This document shows positions 35,877-44,394 of a stretch of DNA of 64,000 nucleotides, in pieces. The notes under the pieces are model-generated. The model had not been told where the DNA came from, ran no database searches, and saw nothing but the letters and a program-made list of their open reading frames with translations. The translations under genes were made by a program, and so were the position numbers. This DNA is from CAWFKS01 sp963816435 (GTDB lineage Bacteria > Pseudomonadota > Alphaproteobacteria > Rhizobiales > Rhizobiaceae): NCBI GenBank assembly GCA_963816435.1, contig CAWFKS010000007.1, forward strand, positions 62,001 to 126,000, read 5' to 3'. Positions within the stretch are counted from its first letter, which is position 1; the number at the start of each line of letters is the position of its first letter.

Positions 35877-37082
35877 ATGAACACACCGATTCGACACCGC
35901 GCCGACTCGCCCTGGGAGAGGGCCAAGATGGAACAGATCGTGCACGCCGACATTGCAGCCTTTGAGGCAGGACGCGCCGAGATGGCAAACGCGATAATCG
36001 AGCACAGCGGACTGAGGGTTCACCCGGACCGGAACCGCGGCCGTGGCGCCGGGGTCAACCCGACCGGCCGGTTCGAGCGGCTGACGCGCCACGTCTTCGA
36101 CGACGGCTGGGAGAGCCTCGAAGAGCTGCCGCCGTTCAAGACCGAGGTGCAGCCGGAAAAGCCGCGCACCATCATCACGCGCAACGATTCGCCAGACATT
36201 TCCTTCGACCGTTCGATCAATCCCTATCGCGGCTGCGAGCACGGCTGCGTCTACTGCTTCGCGCGGCCGACCCACGCCTACATGGGAATGTCGCCCGGCC
36301 TCGACTTCGAATCGAAGCTGTTCGCCAAGCCGGATGCCGCGAAGCTGCTGGAGCGCGAACTGGCCAAGGAGGGCTATCAGCCGCGCACCATCGCCATCGG
36401 CACCAACACCGATCCCTACCAGCCGGTCGAGAAGCAGTGGCGCATCATGCGCGAGGTGCTCGAGGTTCTGGAGGCGCACGACCATCCGGTCGGCATCGTC
36501 ACGAAGTCGGCGCTGGTGACGCGCGACATCGACATCCTTTCGCGCATGGCCGAGAAGGGCCTTGCCAAGGTGGCGCTGTCGGTGACCACGCTCGACCGCA
36601 AGCTGGCGCGCACGATGGAGCCGCGAGCAGCGACGCCGCCGCGGCGGCTGGAGGCGATGCGGGCGCTTTCCGATGCCGGCGTCCCGGTGTCGGTGATGAT
36701 CGGCCCGGTGATCCCCGGCCTCAACGATTCCGAGATCGAGCGCATCCTCAATTCGGCCCGCAACGCGGGAGCGCGCGAGGCCGGATACATCATCCTGCGC
36801 CTGCCGCTGGAAGTGAGCCCGATCTTCAAGGACTGGCTTCTGAGGCACTATCCCGACCGCTATCGCCACGTCATGTCGCTGATCCGGTCGATGCGCGACG
36901 GCAAGGACTACGATTCGGAGTGGGGCAAGCGAATGAAAGGCACAGGCCCCTATGCCTGGCAGATCGGCCGCCGCTTCGAGATCGCCGCCCGCCGGCTCGG
37001 CCTGAACCGCGACAAGCTCAGCCTGAGGACCGACCTCTTCAAGGCGCCTGCGCGACAGGGCGAGCAGCTCATGCTGCTCTGA
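35877..37082 (+). CDS. PA0069-like radical SAM protein
   Basis: The protein of about 401 residues contains the radical SAM cluster motif in SINPYRGCEHGCVYCFARPT (Cys-x3-Cys-x2-Cys), binding a [4Fe-4S] cluster. IGTNTDPYQPVEK and KVALSVTTLD belong to the SplB-related PA0069 group. I chose ATG at 35877 (MNTPIRHRADSPWER) because AGGAA lies twelve bases upstream. The frame is intact. The reaction is unknown; the family is related to spore photoproduct lyase. rnhB follows on the same strand after a structured leader. Confidence 0.85.
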   Translation: MNTPIRHRADSPWERAKMEQIVHADIAAFEAGRAEMANAIIEHSGLRVHPDRNRGRGAGVNPTGRFERLTRHVFDDGWESLEELPPFKTEVQPEKPRTIITRNDSPDISFDRSINPYRGCEHGCVYCFARPTHAYMGMSPGLDFESKLFAKPDAAKLLERELAKEGYQPRTIAIGTNTDPYQPVEKQWRIMREVLEVLEAHDHPVGIVTKSALVTRDIDILSRMAEKGLAKVALSVTTLDRKLARTMEPRAATPPRRLEAMRALSDAGVPVSVMIGPVIPGLNDSEIERILNSARNAGAREAGYIILRLPLEVSPIFKDWLLRHYPDRYRHVMSLIRSMRDGKDYDSEWGKRMKGTGPYAWQIGRRFEIAARRLGLNRDKLSLRTDLFKAPARQGEQLMLL

Positions 37083-37149
37083 TTTTCGGGGCCACCCGCC
37101 CCGAGCCAGATACCGTTCGGCCCGTCCCCCCTTCCCCAGCCGACGGTTA

Positions 37150-37248
37150 CCTTCCCGGATCGCCGCCCAATGTCCGGGAAGGGCTTGCGGAGAATCGGAA
37201 CCGATGCGAGCATCGCCGCACGATGGCTCGATCGCGTTCCGATTCTCC
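37150..37248. promoter_or_regulatory. Two perfect inverted repeats around the rnhB start
   Basis: CCTTCCCGGA (37150-37159) pairs with TCCGGGAAGG (37173-37182), loop 13 nt. GGAGAATCGGAAC (37189-37201) pairs with GTTCCGATTCTCC (37236-37248), perfect over 13 bases with a 34-nt loop that holds the first rnhB ATG (37223). The first could end the radical SAM transcript though it lacks a T run. The second could hide or expose the start, or indicate that translation begins at the later ATG at 37262. Confidence 0.6.
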
Positions 37249-37918
37249 CCCCCTCTTCAACATGCCCGACAAGCCGGACTTCAAGCTGGAGCGTCGGCTG
37301 ATGGCGGACGGCAACCTGCCGGTGGCGGGTGTAGACGAGGCCGGCCGCGGACCGCTCGCAGGACCCGTGGTGGCGGCGGCGGTGATCCTCGACCCGAGGC
37401 GCATCCCGCGCGGGCTCGACGATTCCAAGCGCCTCGACAGGGCGACGCGCGAAAAACTGTTTGCCACCATCATGGAGCGCGCCGTGGCGGTGTCTTTCTC
37501 CTGTCTCAGCGCGACCTCGATCGACGAACGCAACATCCTTCGCGCCAGCCTCGAGGCAATGCGAAGGGCCGTGGCGGGTCTCTGCGTGACGCCAGCCTGG
37601 GTTCTCGCCGACGGCCGCGACGTGCCGCCCGGGCTGCCGTGCCAGGCGAGCGCCATCGTCAAGGGCGACCGCCGCTCGCAGTCGATCGCGGCTGCCTCGA
37701 TCGTCGCCAAGGTGGTGCGCGACAGGGTGATGACGCGCTGCGGCGCGATCCACGCGGCTTACGGCTTCGAGAGCCACATGGGCTACGCCACCGAGACCCA
37801 TCGCGTGGCGATCCAGGTGTCGGGCGCGGTGCCGAGGCTCCACCGCCTCACCTTCTCGCCCTTCCGCCTCGCGGACGAGGGCGGCGTCCAGTCCGAACTG
37901 CTGGACGAGTTCGCCTGA
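37223..37918 (+). CDS. rnhB: Ribonuclease HII
   Basis: RNase HII removes ribonucleotides from DNA. The ATG at 37223 gives 231 residues (MARSRSDSPPLFNMPDKPDF); an ATG at 37262 (MPDKPDFKLERRLM) would give 218, closer to the core family. The catalytic acidic residues are in VAGVDEAGRGPLAGPVV, DDSKRLDRATRE and the later LADGRDVP; IVKGDRRSQSIAAASIVAKV is the signature. The frame is intact. A strong terminator follows. Confidence 0.92.
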   Translation: MARSRSDSPPLFNMPDKPDFKLERRLMADGNLPVAGVDEAGRGPLAGPVVAAAVILDPRRIPRGLDDSKRLDRATREKLFATIMERAVAVSFSCLSATSIDERNILRASLEAMRRAVAGLCVTPAWVLADGRDVPPGLPCQASAIVKGDRRSQSIAAASIVAKVVRDRVMTRCGAIHAAYGFESHMGYATETHRVAIQVSGAVPRLHRLTFSPFRLADEGGVQSELLDEFA

Positions 37919-37940
37919 GCTTCTGAATTCAGCACATACG

Positions 37941-37970
37941 AAAAGGCCGCCCCGAAAGGCGGCCTTTTTC
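37941..37970. terminator. Rho-independent terminator between rnhB and atpF
   Basis: AAAGGCCGCC (37942-37951) pairs with GGCGGCCTTT (37958-37967) around a six-base loop, followed by TTC after the stem T run (CCTTTTTC). A preceding A run makes it usable from both directions. It lies between the convergent rnhB and atpF genes. Confidence 0.85.
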
Positions 37971-38007
37971 GTTCGGTTGGCTTTGAAGGCTGCTGGCGAA
38001 GGCAGGC

Positions 38008-38499
38008 CTACTGCAGCTTCGCGCTCACCTGGCCGAGCGATTTCTCGAAAAGCTCGGCGTCGAGCTTGTCGTCGACCTTGTCGGCAAGGATCCGGCCAGC
38101 CGCGGCCACGGCGATGTCGACGGCACGCGAGCGCACCTCGTTGACGGCGTCGCGCTCGGCCTGCTCGATCTTGTTTTCGGCAAGTGCCGTGCGCCGCGCG
38201 ACATAGTCCTCGGTGCGCTGGCGCGCCTCCTCGTTCATCAGTTCGGCTTCACGCTCGGCGGCGGCGACGATGTCGCTTGCCTCCTTCTCGGCTTCCTGCC
38301 GCTTGCGCTGATATTCGGCCAAAAGCTGCTGCGCGTCCTCGCGCAGCTTGCGGGCTTCGTCCAGTTCCTCGCGAATGCGCTCGGCACGCTGGTCCAGCGT
38401 GCGCGTGACCATGCCTGGAACCTTCATGTAGACGAACAGCGCGATCAGAAGGAAGAAGGAGACGGCCGCCCAGAATGTGGCCCATGCTGTAAGATCCAT
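38008..38499 (-). CDS. atpF: F0 ATP synthase subunit b
   Basis: Subunit b is part of the peripheral stalk holding F1 to the membrane. The 163-residue protein has an N-terminal membrane helix (MDLTAWATFWAAVSFFLLIA) followed by a long charged coiled coil (RIREELDEARKLREDAQQLL and onward) and ends SLGQVSAKLQ. It is the last gene of the F0 operon here (atpI-B-E-b'-b). It ends against the terminator shared with rnhB. Confidence 0.93.
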   Translation of the reverse strand: MDLTAWATFWAAVSFFLLIALFVYMKVPGMVTRTLDQRAERIREELDEARKLREDAQQLLAEYQRKRQEAEKEASDIVAAAEREAELMNEEARQRTEDYVARRTALAENKIEQAERDAVNEVRSRAVDIAVAAAGRILADKVDDKLDAELFEKSLGQVSAKLQ

Positions 38500-38508
38500 G
38501 GTGCTCTC

Positions 38509-39087
38509 CTATGCGCCCGCTGCCTTGACGGCGGCAGTGAGCTCCTTCTTGTCGACCTTGCCGCCGATCAGTTCCGACACGATCAGCCCCGCCGTTTCCT
38601 CGGCGATGGCGTCCACGTCCTTGAGAGCGGTCTCCTTGATCGAGGCGATGCGCGCTTCCGCCTTCTCGATATTGGCGTTCAGGCCTTCCTCGAGCTTCTG
38701 GCGCTCGGCCTCGGCCTCGGCCTTGGCCTTGTCACGCGCTTCCTGGCCGATGCTGTTGGCCCGGCTGCGCGCCTCGGCGAGCTCCTGCTCGTAGGCGGCA
38801 ACCGCGGCGTCGGCCTCGTCCTTCATGCGCGCGGCCTGGTCGAGGTCCTGTGCGATGCGATCGCGGCGCACCTCGAGGATATTGCCGATGCGCGGCAGCA
38901 CGGCGCGCTTCAGGAACCAGTAGAGCAGCCCGAAGGTGATCGCCAGCCACAGAAGCTGCGACGGAAAATAGGTCGGGTCGAACGGCGGAAAGGCGCCCTC
39001 CTGGGCTCCTCCGTGCGCCGTGCCGACCTCGGTGTTGACGTCGTGCGCCGCGCCACCTTCCTGCGCGAATGCCGTTGTCACAAACAT
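38509..39087 (-). CDS. atpG: F0 ATP synthase subunit b'
   Basis: The 192-residue protein starts MFVTTAFAQEGGAAHDVNTE, with a Gly/His/Glu-rich N-terminal stretch, then a membrane helix (LLWLAITFGLLYWFLKRAVL) and a long coiled coil. The duplicated b-type subunit is characteristic of alphaproteobacterial and photosynthetic F0. The symbol follows common usage for the b' gene in this group (also called atpF2); it is not the F1 gamma subunit. It is 9 bp from atpF. Confidence 0.88.
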   Translation of the reverse strand: MFVTTAFAQEGGAAHDVNTEVGTAHGGAQEGAFPPFDPTYFPSQLLWLAITFGLLYWFLKRAVLPRIGNILEVRRDRIAQDLDQAARMKDEADAAVAAYEQELAEARSRANSIGQEARDKAKAEAEAERQKLEEGLNANIEKAEARIASIKETALKDVDAIAEETAGLIVSELIGGKVDKKELTAAVKAAGA

Positions 39088-39110
39088 GGGCGTTCCCGAT
39101 CAAAAACACG

Positions 39111-39134
39111 CCGGCCGCGACTGTCCGCGGCCGG
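39111..39134 (-). terminator. Terminator-like hairpin between atpE and atpG (b')
   Basis: CCGGCCGCG (39111-39119) pairs with CGCGGCCGG (39126-39134) around a six-base loop. On the minus strand the stem is followed after two bases by TGTTTTTG, resembling an attenuator or partial terminator after atpE. This could lower stalk subunit expression relative to the c ring. Confidence 0.6.
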
Positions 39135-39157
39135 ATTTCGCCAAACGTCCGCCGCTG

Positions 39158-39382
39158 TTACGTGAACAGCAGGATCAGCGCGATGAGCAGCGAGAAGATG
39201 CCCATTGCCTCGGTGATGGCGAAGCCGAAGATCAGGCGGCCGAACTGCCCGTCGGCGGCCGACGGGTTGCGCAGGGCACCCGACAGGAAGTTGCCGAAGA
39301 GAATGCCCAGGCCCACGCCCGTGCCGCCCATACCGATGCAGGCGATGCCGGCGCCGAGAAGTTTCGCTGCTTCCGCTTCCAT
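39158..39382 (-). CDS. atpE: F0 ATP synthase subunit c
   Basis: Subunit c forms the rotating proton-translocating ring. The 74-residue protein has two hydrophobic helices: the first AGIACIGMGGTGVGLGILFG with Gly-rich packing, the polar loop RNPSAADG, and the second FAITEAMGIFSLLIALILLF with the proton-binding Glu58. An intact frame and normal length. Hairpins flank the gene on both sides. Confidence 0.95.
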   Translation of the reverse strand: MEAEAAKLLGAGIACIGMGGTGVGLGILFGNFLSGALRNPSAADGQFGRLIFGFAITEAMGIFSLLIALILLFT

Positions 39383-39430
39383 TTCAAACTCCTTGAGTTG
39401 TAGCGATTGTTCCAGGTTGAGGATTGTCGT

Positions 39431-39451
39431 CGTCCCGGCGGCGCCGGGACG
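39431..39451 (-). promoter_or_regulatory. Hairpin upstream of atpE
   Basis: CGTCCCGGC (39431-39439) pairs with GCCGGGACG (39443-39451), with a three-base loop, between the atpB stop and atpE start. No T run follows on the minus strand, so it is more likely to stabilise or separate the messages than to terminate. Confidence 0.5.
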
Positions 39452-39457
39452 GTCGAG

Positions 39458-40216
39458 TTAGTGCGACGGGTGCAGGGCGTCGTTGAGATAGATGCAGGTC
39501 AGCACCGCGAAGACGTATGCCTGCAGGAAGGCGACGAGCAGCTCCAGCGCGTAGAGCGCCACGTTGACCACCACCGGGACGATGGCGCCTGCAAAGCCGA
39601 GCGCGCCGTAGGTGCCGAGCACGGCGGCGAAGCCGGCGAAAACCTTGATGGTGATGTGGCCGCCAAGCATGTTGGCGAAAAGACGGACGGAATGGCTGAT
39701 CGGCCGAGACAGGAACGACATGATCTCGATCACGACGATCAGCGGCAGCAGCGCGCCGGGCACGCCCTTGGGCACGAACAGGCCGAAGAAGTGGAAACCG
39801 TGGCGCAACAGGCCGGAGACGATCACCGTGCCGAAGACGAGCAGCGACAGCGTGGCGGTGACGATGATCTGGCTGGTGACGGTGAAGAAGTAGGGGAACA
39901 GGCCGAACAGGTTCGCCGTCAGCACGAACAGGAAGATGGCGAACACGAACGGGAAGAAGCGCATGCCCTGCGGGCCCGTCGCCTCGCGCAGAAGCCCGGC
40001 GATGAACTCGTAGGTCATCTCCGAGATGGACTGCAGCCGGCCGGGCACGAGGCCGCGGCTCGAGGACGTCAGGTAGAGGAAGGCACACGGCACCAGCACC
40101 GACAGCACCATGAAGGCCGCGGAGTTGGTGAAGGAGAAATTCAGATCGCCGATGTGGATCGGCACCCAGTCATTGATATGAAACTGGTGGATGGGATCCG
40201 CCTGACCTGTCGCCAC
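39458..40216 (-). CDS. atpB: F0 ATP synthase subunit a
   Basis: Subunit a provides the proton half-channels. The 252-residue protein has five or six membrane helices. The essential arginine lies in SHSVRLFANMLGGHITIKVF. The start codon at 40216 is GTG (read MATGQADPIHQFHINDWVPI), with AGGCGAGGG upstream. Length and frame are normal. It follows atpI and precedes atpE. Confidence 0.94.
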   Translation of the reverse strand: MATGQADPIHQFHINDWVPIHIGDLNFSFTNSAAFMVLSVLVPCAFLYLTSSSRGLVPGRLQSISEMTYEFIAGLLREATGPQGMRFFPFVFAIFLFVLTANLFGLFPYFFTVTSQIIVTATLSLLVFGTVIVSGLLRHGFHFFGLFVPKGVPGALLPLIVVIEIMSFLSRPISHSVRLFANMLGGHITIKVFAGFAAVLGTYGALGFAGAIVPVVVNVALYALELLVAFLQAYVFAVLTCIYLNDALHPSH

Positions 40217-40250
40217 CTTGTACCCTCGCCTTCAATGCGCGACGCGCAAT

Positions 40251-40605
40251 CTACTTTTCAATGTCGTCACGGCCACCCTTCGACAGCCGAGATTCGAAGT
40301 CGCTGACCAGACCGGCCGAGCGCAGGACGTTCAAGATCCCCGCCCCGAATCCCAGAAGCAGGAAAACGATCAGTCCCCAGGGCGACGTGCCGGCCAACCT
40401 GTCGAGGAACCAGCCGATGCAGGCACCCACGAGGATACCGGCAATGAACTCGCTGGACAGTTTCAGCGCCGTGCCGAAACCGCCCATGCCACCCGATTTC
40501 TCGCCATCGCCCTCGACCGCCCGGCCAGGCCTCTTGGCAGCAAGCGCCCTTCTCGAGATCGTGCCGCCGGCGATCCAGATCGTCCGGCTGATCCCGTTCG
40601 GGCAC
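40251..40605 (-). CDS. atpI: AtpI family protein, F0 assembly factor (one frameshift)
   Basis: AtpI is a small membrane protein that helps assemble the c ring. AGGAGG at 40612-40617 six bases upstream selects the GTG at 40605 (VPERDQPDDLDRRRHDLEK). An extra G near 40550 (AAGGGCGC) breaks the frame; removing it gives ALAAKRPGRAVEGDGEKSGG and then two membrane helices (FIAGILVGACIGWFLDRLAG and WGLIVFLLLGFGAGI). Restored length about 117. It is the first gene of the F0 operon. Confidence 0.87.
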
Positions 40606-40813
40606 TTCCACCCTCCTAGCCCGGCAAGCCGGTCAACGGCTGTCCGCTCAAAAATCGAGCGCAACATAGTGACCGGCCCGGCACCAGTCAACCCATCCAA
40701 AGGGCTAGATACCGAGAGCAATTTTTCTGAAATTTCAGTCTCTTAGCTCGACAGAGCCAGGCGCGTCCGGTTGCGTCTCGGAAGCCGGAGGGCGAATCCG
40801 GCATCCGCCGCGC

Positions 40814-41980
40814 TCAGCTCCAGCCGCCCCCGTAGGTGCGATAGAAGATATGGAGCCCGATCTTCTTCATCTTTTCCATGGTCCGCGACCAGCGCGGATG
40901 CACGTATGTCGCGTGGTAGTGGGTGGACGACCCGACCTCGGAAATGAAGATCTTGCCGGCGGTCACGGCCATCGCGATGGCCTTGGCCTTGTCGTAGAGG
41001 TCCGGCTGCTTGATGCGGTCGCGCTTGCCGTCGCAGGCGAAGGAGAACTGGCAGCGGTTTCGCCAGTTGTCGTTCTGGTAGACGACGCCGCAGATCGTGT
41101 TCGGATATTCGGGATTGCGCACGCGGTTGAGGATGACCTGGGCGACCGCGGCCTGGCCCTTCAGCGGCTCGCCTCGAGCCTCGAAGTAGATGGCGCGGGC
41201 AAGGCAGCTCTGCTCCTTCTCGCCGAACACTTCGGCCGGAAGCGGCTGGTGCATCCAGAAATGGTCGGAGGGATCGGTCGGCGGGATGAAGCGGCCACCG
41301 CTCTGGTCCTCGTCCTTCAGCAGGCTTTCGAAGGGCGACCTGCGGGCATAGTCCGGCTTGGTCGGCGCATAGGCGGTCGCCAGGATGTCGGCCTTGTGGT
41401 TGGTGACGAGCGACGCCAGATAGGTCGGCACGCCCGGATCCGGCCTCGTCTCCTGCTTCTCGTAGAAGGCGGAAGCGATCTGCACTTCCTTGCCCTTGAT
41501 CGGCGGGTCGATGAAGGCCATCGCGATGTCGTCGCCGAAGCTCCGGCGCAGCAGCGAGCTGGTACGCTCGAAGACGCTGCCGGCGTTGAAAGATTTCGGT
41601 GGCGCGACCGGAGCCACCTGCAGGAGCCTGCCCTGCTTGCCGGAGCGATTGACCCGGGCCTCGTCGGGCGTCGTTTCGCGTACACCGCCCTTGGTGCGCA
41701 ACGACACCTTGCCGATGCCGGGAGCCTCGACGCCCGAGCCGGAAATCGAGGCCGTGTTGATGCTGTCGTCCACGAACGGCAGTTCGGCAGCCTGCAGCGA
41801 GCCGGCGACCGACTTCTCCACGACGTTGCCCCAGCGCGGGCCCGGCCCTTCGAGGCCCGAGACGAGGCTCGCCATATCCTGATAGGCGATCGCATTCGGA
41901 AAGCCGACCCACATGGCCAGCCCCAGAACGATCGGAGCGAGATAGGAATTTCTGGGGCCGGAAACAGCCCGCCGTCGCAT
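40814..41980 (-). CDS. Cell wall hydrolase, SleB family
   Basis: The 388-residue protein has an N-terminal membrane segment (SYLAPIVLGLAMWVGFPNAI), a long low-similarity region (about 40-260) and a C-terminal SleB/hydrolase_2 domain: EQSCLARAIYFEARGEPLKG with the catalytic glutamate, AQVILNRVRNPEYPNTICGV and STHYHATYVHPRWSRTM. These act on peptidoglycan. I chose ATG at 41980 (MRRRAVSGPR) over the GTG at 41998. The 5' region up to der (42039-42160) shows no gene. Confidence 0.88.
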   Translation of the reverse strand: MRRRAVSGPRNSYLAPIVLGLAMWVGFPNAIAYQDMASLVSGLEGPGPRWGNVVEKSVAGSLQAAELPFVDDSINTASISGSGVEAPGIGKVSLRTKGGVRETTPDEARVNRSGKQGRLLQVAPVAPPKSFNAGSVFERTSSLLRRSFGDDIAMAFIDPPIKGKEVQIASAFYEKQETRPDPGVPTYLASLVTNHKADILATAYAPTKPDYARRSPFESLLKDEDQSGGRFIPPTDPSDHFWMHQPLPAEVFGEKEQSCLARAIYFEARGEPLKGQAAVAQVILNRVRNPEYPNTICGVVYQNDNWRNRCQFSFACDGKRDRIKQPDLYDKAKAIAMAVTAGKIFISEVGSSTHYHATYVHPRWSRTMEKMKKIGLHIFYRTYGGGWS

Positions 41981-42160
41981 CAGCACAACTCGATGCACGG
42001 TACCCCTCCAGAACGCAACAAATCCAACGGACCCCCAAAATGAAAGATTAACCTTGACGCCTCGTTAATGGCGGGCGGCTGAGGTTCGTCCGGTGAAATC
42101 GTTTCTGGTGTTGGGAAGCAGCTGTGGCGAAAACGTGTCGCCTCAGACCGCCTGCGACGG

Positions 42161-43594
42161 TCAGTCGCGGGAACGCGCTCGTCCGGCGTACGGGTTTTTT
42201 GGCGCGCGCAAGGCGATCCGGATCGGCACTCCGGGCATGTCGAAGGCCTCGCGCAGGCCATTGGCGAGATAGCGGACATAGGCCGCAGGCATCGCCTCGG
42301 GCCGCGAGCAGGAAACGACGAAGCCCGGCGGCCGCGTCTTCACCTGGGTCATGTACTTGATCTTCAGCCGGCGTCCGGCGACGGCAGGCGGCTGATGCTG
42401 GGCGAGCGCGCCTTCGAGCCAGCGGTTGAGCGGGCCGGTCGGCACGCGGCGGTTCCAGACGCGATGCGCCTTGTCGATGGAATCCATCAGCCGGCCGAGC
42501 CCGCGGCCGGTCTCGGCCGAGACAGGCACAGCCTGCACGCCGCGCAGTTGCGGCAGCAGTCGCGTCGTCGCCTCGCGCAGGTCGGCGAGCGTCTTCTGCG
42601 GCTCCTCGATCAGGTCCCACTTGTTGAACGCGATCACCGGCGCGCGGCCCTCGCGCGCGATGAGGTCGGCGATCTGCAGATCCTGCTTGTCGAACGGCAT
42701 GGTGGCGTCGAGCAGAACCACCACGACCTCGGCGAAGCGGATGGCGCGGAGCGCGTCGGCGACCGAAAGCTTTTCGAGCTTCTCCTGGACGCGCGCCTTG
42801 CGACGCATGCCGGCGGTGTCGAACAGCTTGATGCGGCGGCCGTGCCAAATCCAGTCGACGCTGATGGAGTCGCGGGTGATGCCGGCTTCCGGTCCGGTCA
42901 GCAGACGCTCCTGGCCGATCAGCGCGTTGATGAGCGTCGACTTGCCGGCATTGGGCCGGCCGACCACGGCGACCCGCAGCGGCTTGGTGGCATCGTAATC
43001 GGGCACTTCCTCGACATCCGGATCGGCGATGTCCTCGCCGTCGAGGCCGTCAGCGGACAATCCGGAAGCGGCGTCGCCGGCTGCACCGAGAGCCTGCTCC
43101 TCGCCGAGCGCGGCCACCACGGCGTCGCGCAGATCCGGCATGCCGAGTCCGTGCTCGGCCGAGATCGTCACCGGCTCGCCGAGTCCGAGTTCCCAGGCTT
43201 CCATCGCCCCGGTCTGGCCGGCGCGCGCCTCGGCCTTGTTGGCGACCAGCACCACCGGCTTCCCCGAACGGCGCACTTCCTCGGCAAAGGCACGGTCTTC
43301 CGGCACGATGCCAATCCGGGCGTCAACCATGAAGACGACGATGTCGGCGTCCTCGATCGCCTGCCGGGTCTGGGCACGCATGCGCCCGGCAAGCGTAGCG
43401 GCGGCGGCCTCTTCGAGCCCGGCCGTGTCGACGACGTCGAAGCGCAGATCCTGAAGACGGGCGGGATGAACCCTTCGGTCGCGGGTTACGCCCGGCGTGT
43501 CATCGACGAGCGCGAGGCGCTTTCCGGCGAGCCGGTTGAACAGCGTCGACTTGCCGACGTTCGGCCGGCCGACAATGGCGAGCGTGAACGACAT
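42161..43594 (-). CDS. der: Ribosome-associated GTPase Der (EngA)
   Basis: Der is a tandem-domain GTPase needed for 50S ribosomal subunit assembly. The 477-residue protein has P-loops GRPNVGKSTLFNRL (residues 8-21) and GRPNAGKSTLINAL near 211-224, with switch motifs DTAG in both and NKWD/NKAE specificity motifs. The C-terminal KH-like domain includes KIKYMTQVKTRPPGFVVSCS. Between the domains is an acidic linker (DGEDIADPDVEEVPDYD). The gene is 9 bp from the YfgM-like gene upstream. Confidence 0.95.
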   Translation of the reverse strand: MSFTLAIVGRPNVGKSTLFNRLAGKRLALVDDTPGVTRDRRVHPARLQDLRFDVVDTAGLEEAAAATLAGRMRAQTRQAIEDADIVVFMVDARIGIVPEDRAFAEEVRRSGKPVVLVANKAEARAGQTGAMEAWELGLGEPVTISAEHGLGMPDLRDAVVAALGEEQALGAAGDAASGLSADGLDGEDIADPDVEEVPDYDATKPLRVAVVGRPNAGKSTLINALIGQERLLTGPEAGITRDSISVDWIWHGRRIKLFDTAGMRRKARVQEKLEKLSVADALRAIRFAEVVVVLLDATMPFDKQDLQIADLIAREGRAPVIAFNKWDLIEEPQKTLADLREATTRLLPQLRGVQAVPVSAETGRGLGRLMDSIDKAHRVWNRRVPTGPLNRWLEGALAQHQPPAVAGRRLKIKYMTQVKTRPPGFVVSCSRPEAMPAAYVRYLANGLREAFDMPGVPIRIALRAPKNPYAGRARSRD

Positions 43595-43603
43595 CGCGGC
43601 GCA

Positions 43604-44275
43604 TCAGGCCGCGTCGCCCGAACTGCGGATCAGTTCGGACATCAGCTGCGCACGCTGGCGGAGGCTGGCGGGTGCGGCGGCGTCCTCGCCGATCTGGTCG
43701 AAAAGGGCCAGCGCGTCGGAGGCCTTGCCGGCCTTCCAGGCCGCCAGTCCCAGTGCCTCGCGCGCGGAATGGCGCAGGGCGTTGGTGTCGTCGGTCAGCG
43801 CCTCGACGCGCTTGGCGACGTCGTCGTAGGAGCCGTGATCGACCAGCAGCAGTCCGGCGCGCAGCCGCGCCATGTCACGGATCGCGTCGGGAATGTCGTT
43901 GTCCGCGGCGACCGCGTCGAAGCCGGCCACCGCCGCGTCGATGTCACCGCTGGCGGCCTGAGCCGTCGCCGCGCGCATGCGCGCCAGCAGCGGATAGGTG
44001 CCGTAGCCGTCCTTCTCGAGCTGCTGCAGGAGCGCCAGCGCCTCGTCGTTCTTGCCGTCGTTGGCCAGCGTCAGCGCCTGCGAGAACACGTCGCCGGACG
44101 CGTTCGCCTTTTTCTGCGTCCAGTACTGCCAGCCGACGACTGCCGCCGTCACCAGCACGACGAGCACGGCCAGGCCGATGAAGAAGGTGCCGTAGCGGTC
44201 CCACAGGGCCTTTGCCCTGTCTTGGCGAAGCTCTTCGTTTACTTCGCGGAAAAAACTCTCGTCGGACATGGACAT
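43604..44275 (-). CDS. YfgM-like TPR membrane protein
   Basis: The 223-residue protein has a short cytoplasmic start (MSMSDESFFREVNEELRQDR), one membrane helix (YGTFFIGLAVLVVLVTAAVV) and a periplasmic TPR-type domain (FSQALTLANDGKNDEALALL; ALGLAAWKAGKASDALALFD). This matches the YfgM/DUF2133 group of Sec-associated or ancillary chaperones, and the typical neighbour of der. ATG at 44275 or 44269. The NnrU-like gene upstream shares its frame and would give a false fusion. Confidence 0.85.
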   Translation of the reverse strand: MSMSDESFFREVNEELRQDRAKALWDRYGTFFIGLAVLVVLVTAAVVGWQYWTQKKANASGDVFSQALTLANDGKNDEALALLQQLEKDGYGTYPLLARMRAATAQAASGDIDAAVAGFDAVAADNDIPDAIRDMARLRAGLLLVDHGSYDDVAKRVEALTDDTNALRHSAREALGLAAWKAGKASDALALFDQIGEDAAAPASLRQRAQLMSELIRSSGDAA

Positions 44276-44394
44276 CGTGACTACCATCGGTTTTCGGGCG
44301 CTGACGCGCGGCTGATGCGCTGCCCGCGTGTTGGGACCGCCTTGTAGCGGAATTTTGTCGGCATGGAAGGGCCTGACCGAATTCGTCTCGCGCC

